DNA of 64,000 nucleotides, taken from the NCBI GenBank assembly GCA_964036045.1, contig OZ038398.1, forward strand, positions 22,658,486 through 22,722,485. Reading direction: 5' to 3'. The DNA is from Eutreptiella sp. 'Long Island Sound 2002' (taxonomy: Eukaryota; Euglenozoa; Euglenophyceae; Eutreptiales; Eutreptiaceae). The notes under the pieces are model-generated. The model saw only the letters and a program-made list of their open reading frames with translations. It did not search any database and was not told where the DNA came from. A program made the position numbers and the translations under genes. Below are positions 1-13,065 of the stretch, piece by piece. Every line of letters begins with the position of its first letter. Position 1 is the first letter of the stretch.

Positions 1-2
1 CC

Positions 3-509
3 CACCCAACCTTCCTTGACACTCCTTGGGGTGTTGGAGTGCCAAGGAATGTAGAGGGCCGAATGTGTGGGTTTCCAGTACACACTGTGCCTAAGTGGGT
101 GTAAGGTGATAAACAATACATCCAAAAAAGGAACGTGTGCCACCACCCCTCTTTGTAGGATGTCAAAAGTCAGGTTTGGGGGATAAATTGACTTCAAAAG
201 GGAGTCCAAAGAGGGCCCCATATTTTTTGGATGGAACATAAGACCATCGTCGATGAATCTCATGAGTTTGATTGATGGGTGTAGATGTAGCTTTAGTCTT
301 TCATAAAACCGAAGTACTAACGTACTCCATGTTGGTGCAGCATTAGTCCCCATCGCCCATCCCGTCAATTGTTGAAATATCCCCACCCCCGGATTATCGA
401 AAATGCAGTGTGTATACACCACATTTAGCAATAGTTCACCAATGGTCAACGACTCGGTGTACTCAATACTTAGAAATGGGAAATGGACACAATGTGTTTC
501 CCATCTCTC
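3..509 (-). CDS. Partial reverse transcriptase, Penelope-like or related non-LTR retroelement
   Basis: The minus strand is open for 169 codons from the satellite edge to the window end, so the C-terminal part lies outside. Counting from the Glu codon at 507-509, I see RT motif B as QLTGWAMGTNAAPTW (about residues 47-61), the catalytic motif C as RFIDDGL (84-90, the Asp pair at about 246-251), motif D FLDV (128-131), and a thumb segment beginning WKPTHSALYIPWHS (145-158). FIDDG in place of YxDD, and a KPTxxxxYIPWHS-like thumb, fit Penelope-like and related RTs better than Ty3/gypsy or Ty1/copia. The enzyme would copy element RNA into DNA. The N-terminal finger region and motif A are missing: upstream in the same frame is satellite reading as PEHVPVL heptads. 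There is no native start codon, so this is a truncated element fragment. An RT from another LINE-like group is the main alternative. Confidence 0.8.
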
Positions 510-1489
510 ATGTTCCGGAAGCACCGGAACATGTTCCGGAGCGCGCCGGAACATGTTCCGGAAGCGCCGGAACATGTTCCGGAAGCACCGGAACATGTTC
601 CGGAGGCACCGGAACATGTTCCGGAAGCGCCGGAACATGTTCCGGAAGCGCCGGAACATGTTCCGGAAGGACCGTAACATGTTCCGGAAGCGCCGGAACA
701 TGTTCCGGAAGCGCCGGAACATGTTCCGGAAGGACCGTAACATGTTCCGGAAGCGCCGGAACATGTTCCGGTCCTTCCGAAACATGTTCCGGCGCTTCCG
801 GAAGGACCGGAACATGTTCCGGAAGCACCGGAACATGTTCCGGTGCTTCCGGAACATGTTCCGGAATCGCCGGAACATGTTCCGGAAGCGCCGGAACATG
901 TTCCGGAAGGGAAGGACCGGATCATGTTCCGGAAGCGCCGTAACATGTTCCGGAAGCGCCGGATCATGTTCCGGAAGCGCCGTAACATGTTCCGGAAGCG
1001 CCGGAACATGTTCCGGAAGCACCGGAACATGTTCCGGTGCTTCCGGAACATGTTCCGGTCCTTCCGGAAGCGCCGGAACATGTTTCGGAAGGACCGGAAC
1101 ATGTTCCGGCGCTTCCGGAACATGTTACGGTCCTTCCGGAACATGTTCCGGCGCTTCCGGAACATGTTCCGGCGCTTCCGGAACATGTTACGGTCCTTCC
1201 GGAAGCGCCGTAACATGTTCCGGAAGCGCCGGAACATGTTCCGGAAGCACCGGAACATGTTCCGGAAGGACCGGAACATGTTCCGGAAGCACCGGAACAT
1301 GTTCCGGAAGCGCCGGAACATGTTCCGGAAGGACCGGAGCATGTTCCAGAAGCTGCGGAACATGTTCCGGTGCCTCCGGAACATGTTCCGGAAGCACCGG
1401 AACATGTTCCGGAAGCACCGGAACATGTTCCGGAAGCACCGGAACATGTTCCGCAAGGACCGGAACATGTTCCGGAAGCGCCGGAACAT

Positions 1490-4400
1490 GTTCCGGAGGG
1501 ACCGGAACATGTTCCGGAAGCGCCGGAACATTTTCCTGAAGGACCGGAACATGTTCCGGAAGGGAAGCACCGGAACATGTTCCGGAAGCGCCGGATCATG
1601 TTCCGGAAGCGCCGGAACATGTTCCGGAAGCGCCGGAATGTGTTCCGGAAGCACCGGAACATGTTCCGGAAGCGCCGGAACATGTTCCGGAAGCCCCGGA
1701 ACATGTTCCGGAAGCACCGGAACATGTTCCGGAATCGCCGGAACATGTTCCGGAAGCACCGGAACATGTTCCGGAAGGACCGGAACATGTTCCGGAAGCG
1801 CCGGAACATGTTCCGGAAGCACCCGAACATGTTCCGGAGGCACCGGAACATGTTCCGGAATCGCCGGAACATGTTCCGGAAGCACCGGAACATGTTCCGG
1901 AAGGACCGGAACATGTTCCGGAAGCGCCGGAACATGTTCCGGAGGGACCGGAACATGATCCGGAAGCGCCGGAACATGTTCCTGAGGGACCGGAACCTTC
2001 CGGAAGGGAAGGACCGGAACATGTTCCGGAAGCACCGGAACATGTTCCGGAAGCGCCGGATCATGTTCTGGAAGCGCCGGAACATGTTCCGGAAGCGCCG
2101 GAATGTGTTCCGGAAGCACCGGAACATGTTCGGGAAGCGCCGGAACATGTTCCGGAAGGACCGGAACATGTTCCGGAAGGACCGGAACATGTTCCGGAAG
2201 CGCCGGAACATGTTCCGGAGGGACCGGAACATGTTCCGGAAGCGCCGGAACATGTTCCGGAAGGACCGGAATATGTTCCGGAAGCACCGGAACATGTTCC
2301 GGAAGCACCGGAACATGTTCCGGAAGCACCGGAACATGTTCCGGAAGCGCCGGAACATTTTCCTGAAGGACCGGAACATGTTCCGGAAGGGAAGGACTGG
2401 AACATGTTCCGGAAGCACCGGAACATGTTCCGGAAGCGCCGGAACATGTTCCGGAAGGACCGGAACATGTTCCGGAAGCGCCGGAACATGTTCCGGAAGG
2501 ACCGGAACATGTTCCGGAAGGACCGGAACATGTTCCGGAAGCGCCGGAACATGTTCCGGAAGCACCGGAACATGTACCGGAAGCGCCGGATCATGTTCCG
2601 GAAGCGCCGGAACATGTTCCGGAAGCGCCGGAATGTGTTCCGGAAGCACCGGAACATGTTCGGGAAGCGCCGGAACATGTTCCGGAAGGACCGGAACATG
2701 TTCCGGAAGGACCGGAACATGTTCCGGAAGCGCCGGAACATGTTCCGGAGGGACCGGAACATGTTCCGGAAGCGCCGGAACATGTTCCGGAAGGACCGGT
2801 ACATGTTCCGGAAGCACCGGAACATGTTCCGAAAGCACCGCAACATGTTCCGGAAGCACCGGAACATGTTCCGGAGGCACCGGAACATGTTCCGGAAGCG
2901 CCGGAACATTGTCCAGAAGGACCGGAACATGTTCCGGAAGGGAAGGACTGGAACACGTTCCGGAAGCACCGGAACATGTTCCGGAAGCGCCGGAACATGT
3001 TCCGGAAGGACCGGAACATGTTCCGGAAGTTCCGGAAGCGCCGGAACATGTTCCGGAAGGACCGGAACATGTTCTGAAAGCACCGGAACATGTTCCGGAA
3101 GCGCCGGAACATGTTCCGGAAGGACCGGAACATGTTCCGGAAGCAGCGGAACTTGTTTCGGAAGCACCGGAACATGTTCCGGAAGCGCCGGAACATGTTC
3201 CGAAAGCACCGGAACATGTTTCCGGAAGCGCCGGAACATGTTCCCGGAAGCGCCGGAACATGTTCCGGAAGCGCCGGAACACGTTTCGGAAGCACCGGAA
3301 CATGTTCCGAAAGCACCGGAACATGTTTCCGGAAGCGCCGGAACATGTTCCCGGAAGCGCCGGAACATGTTCCGGAAGCGCCGGAACACGTTTCGGAAGC
3401 ACCGGAACATGTTCCGGAAGGACCGGAACATGTTCCGGAAGCGCCGGAACATGTTCCGGAAGGACCGGAACATGTTCCGGAAGGACCGGAACATGTTCCG
3501 GAAGCTCCGGAACATGTTCCGGAAGGACCGGAACATGTTCCGGAAGCGCCGGAACATGTTCCGGAAGGACCGGAACATGTTCCGGAAGCGCCGGAACATG
3601 TTCCGGAAGGACCGGAACATGTTCCGGAAGGACCGGAACATGTTCCGGAAGCGCCGGAACATGTTCCGGAAGCACCGGAACATGTACCGGAAGCGCCGGA
3701 ACATGTTCCGGAGGGACCGGAACATGTTCCGGAAGCGCCGGAACATGTTCCTGAGGGGCCGGAACATGTTCCGGAAGGAAAGGACCGGAACATGTTCCGG
3801 AAGCACCGGAACATGTTCCGGAAGCGCCGGATCATGTTCCGGAAGCGCCGGAACATGTTCCGGAAGCGCCGGAATGTGTTCCGGAAGCACCGGAACATGT
3901 TCGGGAAGCGCCGGAACATGTTCCGGAAGGACCGGAACATGTTCCGGAAGGACCGGAACATGTTCCGGAAGCGCCGGAACATGTTCCGGAAGGACCGGAA
4001 CATGTTCCGGAAGGACCGGAACATGTTCCGGAAGCGCCGGAACATGTTCCGGAGGGACCGGAACATGTTCCGGAAGCGCCGGAACATGTTCCGGAAGGAC
4101 CGGAACATGTTCCGGAAGGACCGGAACATGTTCCGGAAGGACCGGAACATGTTCCGGAAGGACCGGAACATGTTCCGAAAGCACCGGAACATGTTCCGGA
4201 AGCACCGGAACATGTTCCGGAGGCACCGGAACATGTTCCGGAAGCGCCGGAACATTTTCCTGAAGGACCGGAACATGTTCCGGAAGGGAAGGACTGGAAC
4301 ATGTTCCGGAAGCACCGGAACATGTTCCGGAAGCGCCGGAACATGTTCCGGAAGGACCGGAACATGTTCCGGAAGCGCCGGAACATGTTCCGGAAGGACC

Positions 4401-7400
4401 GGAACATGTTCCGGAAGCACCGGAACATGTTCCGGAAGGGCCGGAACATGTTCCGGAAGCACCGGAACATGTTCCGGAAGCACCGGAACATGTTCCGGAA
4501 GCACCGGAACATGTTCCGGAAGCGCCGGAACATGTTCCGAAAGGACCGGAACATGTTCCGGAGGCACCGGAACATGTTCCGGAAGCGCCGGAACATGTTC
4601 CGGAAGCGCCGGAACATGTTCCGGAAGCGCCGGAACATGTTCCGGAAGCACCGGAACATGTTCCGGAAGCACCGGAACATGTTCCGGAAGCACCGGAACA
4701 TGTTCCGGAAGCACCCGAACATATTCCGGAAGCACCGGAACATGTTCCGGAAGCGCCGGAACATGTTCCGGAAGCACCGGAACATGTTCCGGAAGCACCG
4801 GAACATGTTCCGGAAGCACCGGAACATGTTCCGGAAGCACCCGAACATGTTCCGGAAGCACCGGAACATGTTCCGGAAGCGCCGGAACATGTTCCGGAGG
4901 GACCGGAACATGTTCCGGAAGCGCCGGAACATTTTCCTGAAGGACCGGAACATGTTCCGGAAGGGAAGGACCGGAACATGTTCCGGAAGCACCGGAACAT
5001 GTTCCGGAAGCGCCGGATCATGTTCCGGAGGCGCCAGAACATGTTCCGGAAGCGCCGGAACACGTTTCGGTAGCACCGGAACATGTTCCGAAAGCACCGG
5101 AACATGTTTCCGGAAGCGCCGGAACATGTTCCCGGAAGCGCCGGAACATGTTCCGGAAGCGCCGGAACACGTTTCGGAAGCACCGGAACATGTTCCGGAA
5201 GGACCGGAACATGTTCCGGAAGCGCCGGAACATGTTCCGGAAGGACCGGAACATGTTCCGGAAGGACCGGAACATGTTCCGGAAGCTCCGGAACATGTTC
5301 AGGAAGGACCGGAACATGTTCCGATGCTTCCGGAACATGTTCCGAAAGCACCGGAACATGTTCCGGAAGCACCGGAACATGTTCCGGAAGCGCCGGAACA
5401 TGTTCCGGAAGCGCCGGAACATGTTCCGGAAGCGCCGGAACATGTTCCGGAAGCACCGGAACATGTTCCGGAGGCACCGGAACATGTTCCGGAATTGCCG
5501 GAACATGTTCCGGAAGCACCGGAACATGTTCCGGAAGCACCGAAACATGTTCAGGAAGGACCGGAGCATGTTCCGGAAGCTCCGGAACATGTTCCGGAGG
5601 GACCGGAACATGTTCCGGAAGCGCCGGAACATGTTCCGGAAGCACCGGAACATGTTCCGGAAGCACCGGAACATGTTCCGCAAGGACCGGAACATGTTCC
5701 GGAAGCGCCGGAACATGTTCCGGAGGGACCGGAACATGTTCCGGAAGCGCCGGAACATTTTCCTGAAGGACCGGAACATGTTCCGGAAGGGAAGGACCGG
5801 AACATGTTCCGGAAGCACCGGAACATGTTCCGGAAGCGCCGGATCATGTTCCGGAAGCGCCGGAACATGTTCCGGAAGCGCCGGAACATGTTCCAGAAGC
5901 GCCGGAACATGTTCCGGAAGCCCCGGAACATGTTCCGGCGCTTCCGGAACATGTTCCGGAGGCACCGGAACATGTTCCGGAATCGCCGGAACATGTTCCG
6001 GAAGCGCCGGAACATGTTCCGGAAGCCCCGGAACATGTTCCGGAAGCACGGGAACACGTTCCGGAAGCACCGGAACATGTTCCGGAAGGACCGGAACATG
6101 TTCCGGAAGCGCCGGAACATGTTCCGGAAGCGCCGGAACATGTTCCGGAGGGACCGGAACATGTTCCAGAAGCGCCGGAACATGTTCCTGAGGGACCGGA
6201 ACATGTTCCGGAAGGGAAGGACCGGAACATGTTCCGGAAGCACCGGAACATGTTCCGGAAGCGCCAGATCATGTTCCGGAAGCGCCGGAACATGTTCCGG
6301 AAGCGCCGGAATGTGTTCCGGAAGCACCGGAACATGTTCGGGAAGCGCCGGAACATGTTCCGGAAGGACCGGAACATGTTCCAGAAGCGCCGGAACATGT
6401 TCCAGAGGGACCGGAACATGTTCCGGAAGCGCCGGAACATGTTCCGGAAGGACCGGAACATGTTCCGGAAGGACCGGAACATGTTCCGGAAGCGCCGGAA
6501 CATGTTCCGGAAGCACCGGAACATGTACCGGAAGCGCCGGAACATGTTCCGGAGGGACCGGAACATGTTCCGGAAGCGCCGGAACATGTTCCTGAGGGAC
6601 CGGAACATGTTCCGGAAGGTAAGGACCGGAACATGTTCCGGAAGCACCGGAACATGTTCCGGAAGCGCCGGATCATGTTCCGGAAGCGCCGGAACATGTT
6701 CCGGAAGCGCCGGAATGTGTTCCGGAAGCACCGGAACATGTTCGGGAAGCGCCGGAACATGTTCCGGAAGGACCGGAACATGTTCCGGAAGGACCGGAAC
6801 ATGTTCCGGAAGGACCGGAACATGTTCCGGAAGCACCGGAACATGTTCCGGAAGCACCGGAACATGTTCCGAAAGCACCGGAACATGTTCCGGAAGCACC
6901 GGAACATGTTCCGGAGGCACCGGAACATGTTCCGGAAGCGCCGGAACATTTTCCTGAAGGACCGGAACATGTTCCGGAAGGGAAGGACTGGAACATGTTC
7001 CGGAAGCACCGGAACATGTTCCGGAAGCGCCGGAACATGTTCCGGAAGGACCGGAACATGTTCCGGAAGCGCCGGAACATGTTCCGGAAGGACCGGAACA
7101 TGTTCCGGAAGCACCGGAACATGTTCCGGAAGGGCCGGAACATGTTCCGGAAGCACCGGAACATGTTCCGGAAGCACCGGAACATGTTCCGGAAGCACCG
7201 GAACATGTTCCGGAAGCGCCGGAACATGTTCCGAAAGGACCGGAACATGTTCCGGAGGCACCGGAACATGTTCCGGAAGCGCCGGAACATGTTCCGGAAG
7301 CGCCGGAACATGTTCCGGAAGCACCGGAACATGTTCCGGAAGCACCGGAACATGTTCCGGAAGCACCGGAACATGTTCCGGAAGCACCCGAACATGTTCC

Positions 7401-10400
7401 GGAAGCACCGGAACATGTTCCGGAAGCGCCGGAACATGTTCCGGAGGGACCGGAACATGTTCCGGAAGCGCCGGATCATTTTCCTGAAGGACCGGAACAT
7501 GTTCCGGAAGGGAAGGACCGGAACATGTTCCGGAAGCACCGGAACATGTTCCGGAAGCGCCGGATCATGTTCCGGAGGGACCGGAACATGTTCCGGAAGC
7601 GCCGGAACATTTTCCTGAAGGACCGGAACATGTTCCGGAAGGGAAGGACCGGAACATGTTCCGGAAGCACCGGAACATGTTCCGGAAGCGCCGGATCATG
7701 TTCCGGAGGCGCCGGAACATGTTCCGGAAGCGCCGGAATATGTTCCGGAAGCGCCGGAACGTTGTTCCGGAAGGACCGGAACATGTTCCGGAAGCACCGG
7801 AACATGTTCCGGAGGCACCGGAACATGTTCCAGAAGGACCGGAACATGTTCCGGAAGCACCGGAACATGTTCCGGAAGCACCCGAACATGTTCCGGAAGC
7901 ACCGGAACATGTTCCGGAAGCGCCGGAACATGTTCCGGAGGGACCGGAACATGTTCCGGAAGCGCCGGAACATTTTCCTGAAGGACCGGAACATGTTCCG
8001 GAAGGGAAGGACCGGAACATGTTCCGGAAGCACCGGAACATGTTCCGGAAGCGCCGGATCATGTTCCGGAGGCGCCGGAACATGTTCCGGAAGCGCCGGA
8101 ATATGTTCCGGAAGCGCCGGAACGTTGTTCCGGAAGGACCGGAACATGTTCCGGAAGCGCCGGAACATGTTCCGGGAGGACCGGAACATGTTCCGCAAGC
8201 ACCGGAACATGTTCCGGAAGCACCGGAACATGTTCCGGAAGCACCGGAACATGTTCCGAAAGCACCGGAACATGTTTCCGGAAGCGCCGGAACATGTTCC
8301 GGAAGCGCCGGAACACGTTTCGGAAGCACCGGAACATGTTCCGGAAGGACCGGAACATGTTCCGGAAGCGCCGGAACATGTTCCGGAAGGACCGGAACAT
8401 GTTCCGGAAGCTCCGGAACATGTTCCGGAAGGACCGGAACATGTTCCGGTGCTTCCGGAACATGTTCCGAAAGCACCGGAACATGTTCCGGAAGCACCGG
8501 AACATGTTCCGGAAGCGCCGGAACATGTTGCGGAAGCGCCGGAAGATGTTCCGGAAGCGCCGGAACATGTTCCGGAAGCACCGGAACATGTTCCGGAGGC
8601 ACCGGAACATGTTCCGGAATCGCCGGAACATGTTCCGGAAGCGCCGGAACGTTGTTCCGGAAGGACCGGAACATGTTCCGGAAGCACCGGAACATGTTCC
8701 GGAGGCACCGGAACATGTTCCAGAAGGACCGGAACATGTTCCGGAAGCGCCGGAACATGTTCCGGAAGCACCGGAACATGTTCCGGAAGCACCGGAACAT
8801 GTTCCGCAAGGACCGGAACATGTTCCGGAAGCGCCGGAACATGTTCCGGAGGGACCGGAACATGTTCCGGAAGCGCCGGAACATTTTCCTGAAGGACCGG
8901 AACATGTTCCGGAAGGGAAGGACCGGAACATGTTCCGGAAGCACCGGAACATGTTCTGGAAGCGCCGGAACATGTTCCGGAAGCGCCGGAACATGTTCTG
9001 GAAGCCCCGGAACATGTTCCGGAAGCACCGGAACATGTTCCGGAGGCACCTGAACATGTTCCGGAATCGCCGGAACATGTTCCGGAAGCGCCGGAACATG
9101 TTCCGGAGGCCCCGGAACATGTTCCGGAAGCACTGGAACATGTTCCGGAAGCGCCGGAATGTGTTCCGGAAGCACCGGAACATGTTCGGGAAGCGCCGGA
9201 ACATGTTCCGGAAGGACCGGAACATGTTCCAGAAGCGCCGGAACATGTTCCAGAGGGACCGGAACATGTTCCGGAAGCGCCGGAACATGTTCCGGAAGGA
9301 CCGGAACATATTCCGGAAGGACCGGAACATGTTCCGGAAGCACCGGAACATGTTCCGAAAGCACCGGAACATGTTCCGAAAGCACCGGAACATGTTCCGG
9401 AAGCACCGGAACATGTTCCGGAGGCACCGGAACATGTTCCGGAAGCGCCGGAACATTTTCCTGAAGGACCGGAACATGTTCCGGAAGGGAAGGACTGGAA
9501 CATGTTCCGGAAGCACCGGAACATGTTCCGGAAGCGCCGGAAGATGTTCCGGAAGGACCGGAAAATGTTCCGGAAGCGCCGGAACATGTTCCGGAAGGAC
9601 CGGAACATGTTCCGGAAGCACCAGAACATGTTCCGGAAGCGCCAGATCATCTTCCGGAAGCGCCGGAACATGTTCCGGAAGCGCCGGAATGTGTTCCGGA
9701 AGCACCGGAACATGTTCGGGAAGCGCCGTAACATGTTCCGGAAGCACCGGAACATGTTCCGGAAGCGCCGGATCATGTTCCGGAAGCGCCGGAACATGTT
9801 CCGGAAGCGCCGGAATATGTTCCGGAAGCACCGGAACATGTTCGGGAAGCGCCGGAACATGTTCCGGAAGGACCGGAACATGTTCCGGAAGGACCGGAAC
9901 ATGTTCCGGAAGCGCCGGAACATGTTCCGGAGGGACCGGAACATGTTCCGGAAGCACCGGAACATGTTCCGGAGGCACCGGAACATGTTCCGGAAGCGCC
10001 GGAACATTTTCCTGAAGGACCGGAACATGTTCCGGAAGGGAAGGACTGGAACATGTTCCGGAAGCACCGGAACATGTTCCGGAAGCGCCGGAACATGTTC
10101 CGAAAGGACCGGAACATGTTCCGAAAGGACCGGAACATGTTCCGGAGGCGCCGGAACATGTTCCGGAAGCGCCGGAACATGTTCCGGAAGCGCCGGAACA
10201 TGTTCCGGAAGCGCCGGAACATGTTCCAGAAGCACCGGAACATGTTCCGGAAGCGCCAGAACATGTTCCGGAAGTCCCGGAACATGTTCCGGAAGCACCG
10301 GAACATGTTCCGGAAGCACCCGAACATGTTCCGGAAGCACCGGAACATGTTCCGGAAGCGCCGGAACATGTTCCGGAGGGACCGGAACATGTTCCGGAAG

Positions 10401-13065
10401 CGCCGGAACATTTTCCTGAAGGACCGGAACATGTTCCGGAAGGGAAGGACCGGAACATGTTCCGGAAGCGCCGGATCATGTTCCGGAGGCGCCGGAACAT
10501 GTTCCGGAAGCGCCGGAATATGTTCCGGAAGCGCCGGAACGTTGTTCCGGAAGGACCGGAACATGTTCCGGAAGCGCCGGAACATGTTCCGGAAGCGCCG
10601 GAACATGTTCCGGGAGGACCGGAACATGTTCCGCAAGCACCGGAACATGTTCCGGAAGCACCGGAACATGTTCCGGAAGCACCGGAACATGTTCCGGAAG
10701 CACCGGAACATGTTTCGGAAGCACCGGAACATGTTTCGGAAGCACGGGAACTTGTTCCGGAAGCGCCAGAAACTTGTTCCGGAAGCGCCAGAACATGTTC
10801 CGGAAGCACCGGAACATGTTCCGGAAGGACCGGAACATGTTCCGGAGGCACCAGAACATGTTCCGGAAGCACTGGAACATGTTCCGGAAGCGCCGGAACA
10901 TGTTCCGGAAGCACCGGAACATGTTCCGGAAGGACCGGAACATGTTCCGGAAGCGCCGGAACATGTTCCGGAAGCGCCGGAACATGTTCCGGAAGGACCG
11001 GAACATGTTCCGGAAGGACCGGAACATGTTCCGGAAGCGCCGGGACATGTTCCGGAAGCGCCGGAACATGTTCCGGGAGGACCGGAACATGTTCCGGAAG
11101 GACCGGAACATGTTCCGGAAGGACCGGAACATGTTTCCGAAGCACCGGAACATGTTCCGGAAGCGCCGGAACATGATCCGGAAGGACCCGAACATGTTCC
11201 GATGCTTCCGGAACATGTTCCGAAAGCACCGGAACATGTTCCGGAAGCACCGGAACATGTTTCGGAAGCACCAGAACATGTTCCGGAAGGACCGGAACAT
11301 GTTCCGGAAGCGCGGGAACATGTTGCGGAAGCGCCGGAACATGTTCCGGAAGCACCGGAACATGTTCCGGAAGCACCGCAACCTGTTCCGGAAGCACCGG
11401 AACATGTTCCGGAAGCGCCGGAACATGTTCCCGAGGGACGTGAACATGTTCCGGAAGCGCCGGAACATGTTCCGGAAGGAACGGAACATGTTCCGGAAGG
11501 ACCGAAACATGTTCTGGAAGCGCCGGAACATGTTCCGGAGGGACCGGAACATGTTCCGAAAGCGCCGGAACATGTTCCGGAAGGACCGGAACATATTCCG
11601 GAACGACCGGAACATGTTCCGGAAGCGCCGGAACATGTTCCGGAAGCACCGGAACACGTTCCGGAAGCACCGGAACATGTTCCGTAACTTCCGGAACATG
11701 TTCCGATGCTTCCGGAACATGTTCCGATGCTTCCGGAACATGTTCCGGAAGCACCGGAACATGTTCCGGAAGCGCCGGAACATGTTCCGGAAGCGCCGGA
11801 ACATGTTCCGGAAGCACCGGAACATGTTCCGGAGGCACCAGAACATGTTCCGGAAGCACCGGAACATGTTCCGGAACCGCCGGAACATGTTCCAGAACGG
11901 CCGGAACATGTTCCGGAAGCACCGGAACATGTTCCGGAAGCACCGGAACATGTTCCGGAAGCGCCGGAACATGTTCCGGAAGGACCGGAAAATGTTCCGG
12001 AAGCGCCGGAACATGTTCAGGAAGCACCGGAAAATGTTCCTGAAGCGAACATGTTTCGGCGCTTCCGGAACATGTTCCGGCGCTTCCAAAACATGTTCCG
12101 GAAGCGCCGGAACATGTTCCGGAGGGACCGGAATATGTTCCGGAAGCGCCGGATCATGTTCCGGAAGCGCCGGATCATGTTCCGGAAGCGCCGGAGCATG
12201 TTCCGGAAGCGCAGGAACATGTTCCGGAACGACCGGAACATGTTCCGGAAGCGCCGGAACATGTTCCGTAACTTCCGGAACATGTTCCGATGCTTCCGGA
12301 ACATGTTTCGGAAGCACCGGAACATGTTCCGGAAGCACCGGAACATGTTCCGATGCTTCCGGAACATGTTCCGGAAGGACCAGAACATGTTCCGATGCTT
12401 CCGGAACATGTTCCGAAAGCACCGGAACATGTTCCGGAAGGACCGGAACATGTTCCGGGAGGACCGGAACACGTTCCGGAAGCACCGGAACATGTTCCGT
12501 AACTTCCGGAACATGTTCCGATGCTTCCGGAACATGTTCGAGCGCTTCCGAACATGTTCCGGCGCTTCCGGAACATGTTCCGGAAGCGCCGGAACATGTT
12601 CCGGAGGGACCGGATCATGTTCCGGAAGCACCGGGTCATGTTCCGGAAGCGCCGGATCATGTTCCGGAGGCGCCGGAACATGTTCCGGAAGCGCCGGAAC
12701 ATGTTCCGGAAGGACCGGAACATGTTCCGGAAGCGCCGGATCATGTTCCGGAAGCGCCGGAACATGTTCCGGAAGCGCCGGAACATGTTCCGGAAGCGCC
12801 GGAACATGTTCCGGAAGTCCCGGAACATGTTCCGGAAGCACCGGAACATGTTCCGGAGGCACCGGAACATGTTCCGGAAGCACCGGAACATGTTCCGGAA
12901 GCACCCGAACATGTTCCGGAAGCATCCGAACATGTTCCGGAAGCACCGGAACATGTTCCGGAAGCGCCGGAACATGTTCCGGAGGGACCGGAACATGTTC
13001 CGGAAGCGCCGGAACATTTTCCTGAAGGACCGGAACATGTTCCGGAAGGGAAGGACCGGAACATG
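1490..13065 (+). repeat. Higher-order repeat family marked by a TTTTCCTGAAGG variant
   Basis: A rare unit variant, ACATTTTCCTGAAGGACC, closely followed by the long spacer AAGGGAAGGA, recurs with TTTTCC starting at 1531, 2358, 4255, 4932, 5758, 6949, 7479, 7610, 7973, 8884, 9456, 10007, 10411 and 13017. Downstream of most copies the order of variants (a GGATCATG core, then GGAATGTG or GGAATATG cores, then CATGTTCGGG) is also shared. These are therefore copies of one multi-unit segment of variable length (spacings of 131 to about 2,600 bp), not independent mutations. The marker is rare or absent in the rest of the window, so this part amplified separately. Confidence 0.85.
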
